NCBI RefSeq assembly: GCF_011927785.1
Contig: NZ_JAATJK010000001.1
Location: forward strand, 186,001-250,000
DNA from: Micromonospora profundi
Lineage (GTDB): Bacteria > Actinomycetota > Actinomycetes > Mycobacteriales > Micromonosporaceae
Direction: 5' to 3'
Length of the DNA: 64,000 nucleotides
The position numbers and the translations under genes are program-made. This document shows, piece after piece, positions 43,398-50,496 of this stretch (position 1 is its first letter; every line of letters begins with the position of its first letter). Under the pieces are notes generated by a model. That model ran no database searches, had not been told where the DNA came from, and saw only the letters and a program-made list of their open reading frames with translations.

Positions 43398-44642
43398 ATG
43401 ACGTCGGACACCCACGCCGCCCTCCGGGCCGGCCACCTCGTCGACGAGCAAGCCGTCGTGGCGCTGACCCAGGAGCTCGTCCGCATTCCCTCGACGTGGG
43501 ACCCAGCCCGCGAGCGTAGCGAGCAGCCGGCAGCGGAGCGTGTCGCCGAGGTCATGCGGGGTTTCGGCTGGCAGCCGGAGGTCGTCGAGGTTGCCCCGGG
43601 GCGGCCCAACGTCGTGGCGGTCGTGGACGGTGGCCTGCCCGGGCCGACGTTGATGTTCGAGGGGCACACCGATGTCGTCACCGAGGGCTCTCGTGACGAG
43701 TGGACCGTCGACCCGTTCGGCGGCGAGATCGTCGACGGGCGCCTGTACGGCCGCGGCTCCGCCGACATGAAGGCCGGCGTCGCCGCGATGATCCACGCCA
43801 CGCGAGCCGTCGAGCTGGCCGGGCCGTTCCCCGGCCGGATCGTGGTGGCCGCCCTCGTGGACGAGGAGGGCCAGATGCTGGGCGCGAAGCACTTCACGAC
43901 CACCCCCCTCGCCGCCGAAGTGGACGCCGCGATCGTCTGCGAGCCGGAGGCGGAGGAGATCTGCGCGGTCGCCAAGGGCGCCGTTCGGTTGCTGGTCACC
44001 TGTACCGGACGGATGGCCCACGGTGCGATGCCGCAGCACGGCCGCAACCCGATTCCCGCGGTGGCCGAACTCGTCCAGGCCCTCAGCCGTTTTCAGGCGG
44101 AGTTGCAGGTGGTGCCCGGTGAGCACGAGCATCTCGGCCTGACGTACCTGACCCCCACGGTTCTGGACGCCGGCTCCGCCGACCAGATCAACGTCATCCC
44201 GGGCCGGGCCGTCCTCGGCGTGGACTGCCGCACGGTGCCCGGTGTCGACCACGCCGCCCTCGCCGAGCGCGTCCGCTCCGACGCGGCGGCCATCGGCGCC
44301 CGGCACGGCGTCACGTTCGCCGTCGACGTCGTCGACGACAGGCCCTGCGCTGTCACGCCCGAGGACCACCCCATCGCGCTCGCCGTGGCCCGGGCCCACC
44401 GCGACGTCACCGGTGTCGAACCCGCCTTCGGCGGCGTGCCCGGCGCTACCGACGGAACGATCCTGTGGCGTGACAGCGGCATCCCGAACGTCGTCTACGG
44501 TCCCGGTCCGAAGTGGATCGCCCACCAGCCCGACGAGTACGTCGAGGTCGACGACGTCGTACGCAAGACCAGGGTTTACGCCGAGGCCGCGCTGGTCTTC
44601 CTCACCGGCGCCACGGTCGCCGAGGCGGGTGGGGCGCTGTGA
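43398..44642 (+). CDS. M20 family zinc amidohydrolase/peptidase (ArgE/DapE-like)
   Basis: Dizinc hydrolase that removes acyl or aminoacyl groups, 414 residues. Metal ligands are in MFEGHTDVV (His), RGSADMKAG (bridging Asp), VDEEGQMLG (general base Glu and ligand), CEPEAEE (Glu) and WIAHQPDEYV (His). The lid/dimerisation domain lies between about residues 195 and 310 (RMAHGAMPQHGRNP). ATG 43398 is chosen; a GTG at 43386 overlapping the MocR stop is also possible. The next gene overlaps by 4 bases. It presumably hydrolyses an amide bond of the imported compound. Confidence 0.9.
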   Translation: MTSDTHAALRAGHLVDEQAVVALTQELVRIPSTWDPARERSEQPAAERVAEVMRGFGWQPEVVEVAPGRPNVVAVVDGGLPGPTLMFEGHTDVVTEGSRDEWTVDPFGGEIVDGRLYGRGSADMKAGVAAMIHATRAVELAGPFPGRIVVAALVDEEGQMLGAKHFTTTPLAAEVDAAIVCEPEAEEICAVAKGAVRLLVTCTGRMAHGAMPQHGRNPIPAVAELVQALSRFQAELQVVPGEHEHLGLTYLTPTVLDAGSADQINVIPGRAVLGVDCRTVPGVDHAALAERVRSDAAAIGARHGVTFAVDVVDDRPCAVTPEDHPIALAVARAHRDVTGVEPAFGGVPGATDGTILWRDSGIPNVVYGPGPKWIAHQPDEYVEVDDVVRKTRVYAEAALVFLTGATVAEAGGAL

Positions 44643-46081
44643 CCGCCCAGGAGCTGCTGGCCGCGCTGCCGGCCGGCCTGCCGATCGGCGACGGCTGGGT
44701 GACCGCCACGCAGATGAAGCCTGTGCGGTTCCCGTACGACGGCAGCACCGTGACCGAGGCGCCGTGGGGCAGCTCCGATGACGCGGAGGCCGCCGTCAAG
44801 GCCGCGCACGACGTCGCCGAGCAGATGGCCAACCTGCCCGGCCACGCACGCCGTCGGGTGCTGATGCAGGTCGCCGCCGACGTCCGCGCCCTCGCCGGGT
44901 CCCTCGCCGAGTTGCTCGTCCTCGAGACCGGCAAGCCGCTTGTCGACTGTCGGGTCGAGGTCGCCCGCACCCTTGTCACGCTGGAGACGGCCGCCGAGGA
45001 GGTCGGGCACCTCACCGGCGAGACGGTCGCCCTCGACATGCAGCCGGCCGGCGAGGGCATGGTGGGGTTCTGGGTACGCCGCCCGATCGGCGTCGTCGTC
45101 GGCATCACCGGGTTCAACTACCCGCTGCTGCTGGCCGCGCACAAGGTCGCGCCGTCCGTCGCGGCGGGCTGCCCGGTCATCGTCAAGCCGGCGCCCAACA
45201 CGCCCCTCGCCACGCTCGTGCTCGTCGACCTGTTCCGGCGCGCGGGTTGCCCGGCGGCCGGCGTGCAACTCGTCACCGGTGGCGTCGAGGTCGGCAAGAT
45301 CCTGACCACGCACCCGTACGTCGCCGCCGTGTCCTTCACCGGTTCCGCGAAGGTCGGGCACGAGATCGCCCGTGCCGCCGCCCCGCGGAAGGTGCTGCTG
45401 GAACTCGGGTCCAACGCCGCGCTCGTCATCGGCCGCGACGCCGACCTCGACCGGGCCGCCGAGGCCGTCGTACGCGGCGGGTTCTACGCATCCGGGCAGG
45501 CGTGCATCAGCGTCCAGCGGGTCATCGTCGAGGAGCCGGTCCGCGAGGCGCTGATCGAGCGCCTCCAGCCGCTGCTGGAGACCGTCACCACAGGGGATCC
45601 CCGGTCCGCGGACACCCGCGTGTCAGCCCTCGTGGACGAGGCGTCCACCGAGCGGGTCCACTCGTGGGTGGACCGGGCGGTCGCCAGCGGGGCCCGCTGC
45701 CTGGCCGGCGGAACGGCGCAGGGCCGCGTCCTGCAACCGACAGTGCTCGTCGACGTCCCCGAGGACGCCGAGTGCTGGTCGGAGGAGATCTTCGGGCCAG
45801 TGGTGTGCATCCGTTCGGTGGCCGACATGGACGCTGCCGTCGCGACTGTCAACCGGTCCCGCTACGGGTTGCAGGCAGCCGTCTTCACGCGCGACCTGGC
45901 GGTCGCCCTCGACGCCGTACGCCGCCTCGACGTCGGCGGGGTACTCGTCAACGAGGTGCCCGGGTTCCGGGCCGACAACATGCCCTACGGCGGCGTGAAG
46001 GACTCCGGTATCGGACGGGAAGGGCCCCGCTTCGCCATGGAGGAGTTCACCGTGACCAAGATGGTGATGATCAGGCCATGA
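44639..46081 (+). CDS. Aldehyde dehydrogenase family protein
   Basis: NAD(P)-dependent aldehyde dehydrogenase of 480 residues. Blocks: VGITGFNYPLLLAAHKVAP, IVKPAPNTPL, VSFTGSAKVGHEIA, general-base Glu in LLELGSNAALVI, nucleophile Cys in YASGQACISVQRVIV, EEIFGPVVCIRSV and YGGVKDSGIGREGPRFAMEEFT. It resembles the lactaldehyde/glyceraldehyde or sulfoacetaldehyde-type branch rather than betaine aldehyde dehydrogenases. GTG 44639 overlaps the M20 stop by 4 bases. In this operon it probably oxidises the aldehyde made after desulfation or by the SDR. Confidence 0.9.
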   Translation: MTAQELLAALPAGLPIGDGWVTATQMKPVRFPYDGSTVTEAPWGSSDDAEAAVKAAHDVAEQMANLPGHARRRVLMQVAADVRALAGSLAELLVLETGKPLVDCRVEVARTLVTLETAAEEVGHLTGETVALDMQPAGEGMVGFWVRRPIGVVVGITGFNYPLLLAAHKVAPSVAAGCPVIVKPAPNTPLATLVLVDLFRRAGCPAAGVQLVTGGVEVGKILTTHPYVAAVSFTGSAKVGHEIARAAAPRKVLLELGSNAALVIGRDADLDRAAEAVVRGGFYASGQACISVQRVIVEEPVREALIERLQPLLETVTTGDPRSADTRVSALVDEASTERVHSWVDRAVASGARCLAGGTAQGRVLQPTVLVDVPEDAECWSEEIFGPVVCIRSVADMDAAVATVNRSRYGLQAAVFTRDLAVALDAVRRLDVGGVLVNEVPGFRADNMPYGGVKDSGIGREGPRFAMEEFTVTKMVMIRP

Positions 46082-46103
46082 TTCGGAGTAGGAGCACACC
46101 CGC

Positions 46104-47048
46104 ATGCTGATCTACTTCGTCAGGCGGCTGGTCATCCTCGCGGTATCCCTGTTCGCCGCGTCCGTCCTCGTCTTCACGTTGCTGTCGCTGCTGCCCGGTG
46201 ACCAGGCGCAGGCAAGGCTCGGCGTGAACGCCACCCCCGAGGCGCTGGAGGCGTTGCGCGAGCAGTTCGGGACGAACCGGCCGTTCACCGAGCGGTACCT
46301 CGACTGGATCGGCGGCCTGCTCCGTGGCGACTTCGGAACCTCGCCGCTCAGCGGGGTGTCGGTGGGCTCGGAGATCGTCGACAAGCTCGGCGTCACAGTG
46401 CCACTGATTCTGGCCGGGATGACGCTGGCGCTGCTCATCGCGCTCCCGCTCGGCGTCCTCGCGGCCGTGAAGAGCCGTACGCCGATCGGAACGGCGCTGT
46501 CGGCGCTCAGCCAGGTCGGCATCGCCGTACCTTCGTTCTGGCTCGGCATCCTGCTCATCACTGTCTTCGCGGTGAAGCTGCAGATGCTGCCCGCCGGCGG
46601 GTTCACGGGGTGGGAGGACGTCGGTGGCGCTGTCCAGGCCCTGCTGATGCCGGCGCTTGTCCTCGGCGTGGCGCAGGGCGCCATCCTGATGCGCTACGTC
46701 CGCTCCGCGGTGGTCGAGGTCATGCAGGAGGACTTCATCCAGACCGCGCGGGCCAAGGGTCTGAGCCGCTCGCAGGCGCTGAAGCGGCACGCGTTGCGCA
46801 ACGCGGCGATCCCCGTCATCACGGTCCTCGGCCTCCAGCTCGCGACGCTGCTCATCGGCACCGTCGTCATCGAGAACGTCTTCGGCCTGCCCGGCCTCGG
46901 CCGGATGCTGCTCCAGGACGTCGGCAACCGCGATCTGCTGAAGGTGCAGGGCACGGTCATGGTGCTCACGGCTGCGGTGCTGCTGATCAACTTCCTGGTC
47001 GACGTGGTGTACCACGCGGTCGACCCCAGGCTGAGGAGCAACGCATGA
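46104..47048 (+). CDS. ABC importer permease, DppB type
   Basis: First membrane subunit of a peptide/nickel-class importer, 314 residues with six helices. The N-terminus LIYFVRRLVILAVSLFAASVLVFTLL (given in part: RRLVILAVSLFAASVLVF) and PGDQAQARLG are typical of DppB, as is the EAA loop QTARAKGLSRSQALKRHALRNA that contacts the ATPases. ATG 46104 follows GGAG (46085-46088 region). It is the only junction in the operon with a gap (22 bases); the following gene overlaps by 4 bases. Confidence 0.93.
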   Translation: MLIYFVRRLVILAVSLFAASVLVFTLLSLLPGDQAQARLGVNATPEALEALREQFGTNRPFTERYLDWIGGLLRGDFGTSPLSGVSVGSEIVDKLGVTVPLILAGMTLALLIALPLGVLAAVKSRTPIGTALSALSQVGIAVPSFWLGILLITVFAVKLQMLPAGGFTGWEDVGGAVQALLMPALVLGVAQGAILMRYVRSAVVEVMQEDFIQTARAKGLSRSQALKRHALRNAAIPVITVLGLQLATLLIGTVVIENVFGLPGLGRMLLQDVGNRDLLKVQGTVMVLTAAVLLINFLVDVVYHAVDPRLRSNA

Positions 47049-47929
47049 CCTCCGTCGCCGACGCCCCACCCGAGGCCACCGCCGACGTCGTCGCGCCAAG
47101 CGTCGGCAAGCCGCGCCGCCGGTGGAACCTCACGCTGGTGATCGGCACCACCATCGTGGGCCTCGTCGTCCTCACCGCACTCGTGTCGTTCCTCTGGACG
47201 CCGTACGACCCCACCCGCGTCAACCCGGCGCAGACGCTGGCTTCCCCCGGCAGCGCCCACTGGCTCGGTACCGACCACTTCGGCCGGGACATCTTCAGCC
47301 AGTTGCTCGTCGGCGCGCGTACCACCCTGTTCGTCGGTGTCGTCGCCGTGACGATCAGCGCGGCGATCGGCGTACCGCTGGGTCTGCTCGCCGCCGGCGG
47401 GCGGCGCTGGCTCAGCGAACCCGTGATGCGTGCGCTGGACATCGTGTTCGCCTTCCCCGCCATCCTGCTGGCGATCATCCTCGCGGCAGCCTTCTCCGCC
47501 TCCACGCTCACCGGCATGATCGCTATCGGCGTCGCCAACGTCCCCGTGTTCGGCCGCATCACGCGCGCCGGCGCGCTCCAGGTGCTGCGCAGCGACTTCG
47601 TCCTGGCCGCGCGCAGCTACGGTCGCCGGGGCGTGGTGCTCATGGTCCGGTACGTGCTGCCCAACATCGCGGCACTGCTCATCGTCCAGGCGTCGGTGTC
47701 GTTCGCGCACGCGGTCCTCGCGGAGGCGGCGCTGTCCTACCTCGGCTTCGGCACTCCGCCACCGACCCCCACCTGGGGCCGGATGCTCCAGGAGGCCCAG
47801 AACTACTTCGTCGTACAACCGATGCTCGCAGTCTGGCCCGGTCTGGCCATCGCCCTGTCGGTGCTCGGTTTCAACCTCATGGGCGACGGGTTGCGCGACG
47901 CCCTCGACCCGCGGCTGAGAGGACGGTGA
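47045..47929 (+). CDS. ABC importer permease, DppC type
   Basis: Second membrane subunit, 294 residues. A polar N-terminus of about 35 residues precedes helix 1 (LTLVIGTTIVGLVVLTALVSF). The DppC hallmarks are HWLGTDHFGRDIFSQLLVGAR, the EAA-like LAARSYGRRGVVLMVRYVLPN and FGTPPPTPTWGRMLQEAQ. ATG 47045 overlaps the DppB stop (ATGA). The final NLMGDGLRDALDPRLRGR is the usual C-terminal end. Confidence 0.93.
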   Translation: MTSVADAPPEATADVVAPSVGKPRRRWNLTLVIGTTIVGLVVLTALVSFLWTPYDPTRVNPAQTLASPGSAHWLGTDHFGRDIFSQLLVGARTTLFVGVVAVTISAAIGVPLGLLAAGGRRWLSEPVMRALDIVFAFPAILLAIILAAAFSASTLTGMIAIGVANVPVFGRITRAGALQVLRSDFVLAARSYGRRGVVLMVRYVLPNIAALLIVQASVSFAHAVLAEAALSYLGFGTPPPTPTWGRMLQEAQNYFVVQPMLAVWPGLAIALSVLGFNLMGDGLRDALDPRLRGR

Positions 47930-48921
47930 CCGGGGTGAGCGGGCTCGTGGTGGAGGACCTCGTCGTCGAGGTCCACGGCGTGCCCGCCGTCAAGGGCATC
48001 TCGTTCGAGATCGAGCGGGGCAGCCGCATGGGGCTCATCGGTGAGTCGGGGTGCGGCAAGTCCCTGACGGCCCTCGCCCTGATGGGCCTGCTGCCTCACG
48101 GGGTGACGGCGTCGGGGCGGGTGCTGCTCGACGGTCGTAACCTTCTGGACCTGTCCGACCGCGAGATGTGTTCGGTCCGGGGCAACGACATCGCGATGGT
48201 GTTCCAGGAGCCCATGACGGCGCTCAACCCGCTCATGCGGGTCGGCAACCAGGTCGCCGAGTCGCTGCGGCTGCATCGCGGGATGAGCCGTGCGGCGGCC
48301 GGCGCCCGAGCCGTCGAGCTGCTCGAACGGGTCCAGCTGCCCGAGCCTGACCGCACCGCGCGTAAGTACCCGCACCAGCTGTCCGGCGGCCAGCGGCAGC
48401 GCGTCGTGCTGGCCATCGCGCTGGCCTGCGACCCCGCCGTACTTGTGGCGGACGAGCCGACCACGGCGCTGGATGTCACGGTGCAGGCGGAGATGCTGCG
48501 GCTGATGGACACGCTGGTGCGCGAGGAAGGGGCGTCCCTCCTGCTCATCACCCACGACCTGCCCGTCGTCGCCAGCATCTGCCAGGAACTGCTGGTGATG
48601 TACGGCGGCACGATCGTCGAGCACGGCGAGGTCGCAGCGGTGTTCGACTCCCCGCGGCACCCGTACACGGCGGGTCTGAAGGCGTCCACCGTGCTGGACA
48701 GCGCCGACGGAAGCGGCCGGCTGGCGACGATCCCCGGTCGGGTGCCGAGCCTCGGGGCCTTCCCCGGCGGGTGCGTGTACCGCAACCGGTGCCCGCGCGC
48801 GGACGACGTCTGCAAGACCGTCCCGTTGCTGACGGCGCCACCCGGCAGCAGTCGGCGTGCGGCCTGCCACCACCCGATCGAGAGCGACCAGCCCCTAGAG
48901 AGCGGAAGGGCCAGGGCATGA
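47926..48921 (+). CDS. ABC importer ATPase, DppD type
   Basis: Nucleotide-binding subunit, 331 residues. Walker A GESGCGKSLTALA, Q-loop MVFQEPMTALNPLMRV, signature LSGGQRQRVVLAIAL, Walker B AVLVADEPTTALDV, H-loop LLITHDLPVV. The C-terminal oligopeptide-transporter domain has PRHPYTAGL, then IPGRVPSLGAFPGGCVYRNRCPRADDVC with the Cys residues often binding an iron-sulfur cluster in this class. GTG 47926 overlaps the previous stop by 4 bases; GTG 47935 is an alternative. Confidence 0.93.
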   Translation: MTGVSGLVVEDLVVEVHGVPAVKGISFEIERGSRMGLIGESGCGKSLTALALMGLLPHGVTASGRVLLDGRNLLDLSDREMCSVRGNDIAMVFQEPMTALNPLMRVGNQVAESLRLHRGMSRAAAGARAVELLERVQLPEPDRTARKYPHQLSGGQRQRVVLAIALACDPAVLVADEPTTALDVTVQAEMLRLMDTLVREEGASLLLITHDLPVVASICQELLVMYGGTIVEHGEVAAVFDSPRHPYTAGLKASTVLDSADGSGRLATIPGRVPSLGAFPGGCVYRNRCPRADDVCKTVPLLTAPPGSSRRAACHHPIESDQPLESGRARA

Positions 48922-49742
48922 CCGCGACCCCGTTGCTGGAAGCCGTCGGCGTGGTGCGCGAGTACCGGTCCCCGCGGCAGTCGCTGCGCACGCCGGGGCG
49001 GCCGGTCCGCGCGCTGGACGGCGTGAGCCTTCAGGTCCACGAGGGCGAGGCGTTCGGCATCGTGGGGGAGAGCGGCTCCGGCAAGTCCACGCTGTCGCGC
49101 ATCCTCATGGCGCTCGACCAGCCGACCGCCGGTATAGCGACCTACGCCGGCCAGCGCATCAGCGGCGTGCCGGAGCGGCGGCTCGGGTTCCTGCGGCGGG
49201 ACGTGCAGATGGTGTTGCAGGACCCCATGTCGTCGTTGAACCCGCGGATGCGGGTCGCGGACATCATCGCGGAACCGATGCGCGCGCTGCGCCTGCCGGG
49301 TGACCACCGGGCGCGGGTCGCCGAGCTCATGCACGCCGTGGGTCTGCCAGAGGAGGCGGTGAGCCGCTACCCGCACCAGTTCTCGGGCGGCCAGCGGCAG
49401 CGCATCGCGATCGCTCGCGCCCTCGCGGCGGGGCCGAAGGTCATCGTGGGCGACGAGCCCGTCAGCGCGCTCGACGTCTCGGTGCGCGCGCAGATCCTCA
49501 ACCTGCTCACGGACCTGGCCGAACAGTTCAGGCTGACACTGGTCCTCGTCTCCCACGACCTGTCCGTCGTCCGGTACCTGTGTGACCGGGTCGCGGTGAT
49601 GAACCAGGGCCGGATCGTCGAGACGGGTGACACCGCGTCGATCTACTCCGACCCCCAGCACCCCTACACCCAGAGGTTGCTGTCCGCGGTGCCCACCCTG
49701 CGCGGCGACCTTCTGGACCGATTCAACAGGAGCAGCACATGA
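48918..49742 (+). CDS. ABC importer ATPase, DppF type
   Basis: Second ATPase, 274 residues, somewhat shorter than usual because the C-terminal oligopeptide domain with its Cys cluster is missing after HPYTQRLLSAVP. Walker A GESGSGKSTLSRI, Q-loop MVLQDPMSSLNPRMRV, signature FSGGQRQRIAIARAL, Walker B KVIVGDEPVSALDVS, H-loop LVSHDLSVV. ATG 48918 overlaps the DppD stop, and its own stop overlaps the SDR start, again ATGA. Confidence 0.93.
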   Translation: MTATPLLEAVGVVREYRSPRQSLRTPGRPVRALDGVSLQVHEGEAFGIVGESGSGKSTLSRILMALDQPTAGIATYAGQRISGVPERRLGFLRRDVQMVLQDPMSSLNPRMRVADIIAEPMRALRLPGDHRARVAELMHAVGLPEEAVSRYPHQFSGGQRQRIAIARALAAGPKVIVGDEPVSALDVSVRAQILNLLTDLAEQFRLTLVLVSHDLSVVRYLCDRVAVMNQGRIVETGDTASIYSDPQHPYTQRLLSAVPTLRGDLLDRFNRSST

Positions 49743-50494
49743 GGTTGGTTGACCGCGTCGCCGTCGTGACCGGAGGTGCCAGCGGTATCGGACTGGCGAC
49801 CGTCGGCCGGCTCGTCGAGGAGGGCGCGCGTGTCGTCATCGCCGACCTCGACGGCGACCGTGCCGTCCGGGTGGCAGCCGATTTCGGGACCAGCGTCATC
49901 GGGGTGGCCTGCGACGTCACCCGGGCAGAGGACTGCCGTGCTGCCGTCGCGACCGCCGTGGAGCGGTTCGGGAAGCTCGACCTCATGCACGCCAACGCGG
50001 GTACGCCGTTCACCGGGCCCGTCGAGGAGGTGGACCAGGCGACGCTCGACCGCGTCGTGGACGTCAACCTCAAGGGGGCGTTCTGGACGGCGCAGGCCGC
50101 GGTGCCCGCGCTGATCGAGGCAGGTGGCGGCTCGATCGTGTTCACCGCGTCCCTGCAGGCCGTCATCGCCCGCCCGCGGTACTCGCCGTACACCGCCGCC
50201 AAGCACGGGGTCATCGGGCTGATGAAGGGGCTGGCCCTTGAGCTTGCGCCGCACGGCATCCGGGTCAACGCGATCGCCCCCGCGGCGACGGAGACGCCGA
50301 TGCTCTCGGCGTTCCTCGGCGGGATGGGAGACGTTCCGGACAGCGCCCGGCAGAACTTCCGGGAGTCGATCCCGTTGGGCCGCATGGCGACGCCGCGCGA
50401 CTCCGCGGACGCGGTGGTGTACCTCGCCAGCGACGAGGCGCGGATGGTGACTGGCCACACGCTCGTCCTCGACGGCGGCACGACGGCCGGCTGA
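49739..50494 (+). CDS. Short-chain dehydrogenase/reductase
   Basis: NAD(P)-dependent oxidoreductase, 251 residues, classical SDR. The cofactor motif is TGGASGIG, with Asp after beta-2 (IADLDGDR) favouring NAD(H). Catalytic Ser is in VFTASLQAV and Tyr/Lys in YTAAKHG; the C-terminus VLDGGTTAG is typical. It is embedded between the importer ATPase and the sulfatase, so it probably oxidises the alcohol released by desulfation. ATG 49739 overlaps the previous stop. Confidence 0.92.
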   Translation: MRLVDRVAVVTGGASGIGLATVGRLVEEGARVVIADLDGDRAVRVAADFGTSVIGVACDVTRAEDCRAAVATAVERFGKLDLMHANAGTPFTGPVEEVDQATLDRVVDVNLKGAFWTAQAAVPALIEAGGGSIVFTASLQAVIARPRYSPYTAAKHGVIGLMKGLALELAPHGIRVNAIAPAATETPMLSAFLGGMGDVPDSARQNFRESIPLGRMATPRDSADAVVYLASDEARMVTGHTLVLDGGTTAG

Positions 50495-50496
50495 GG

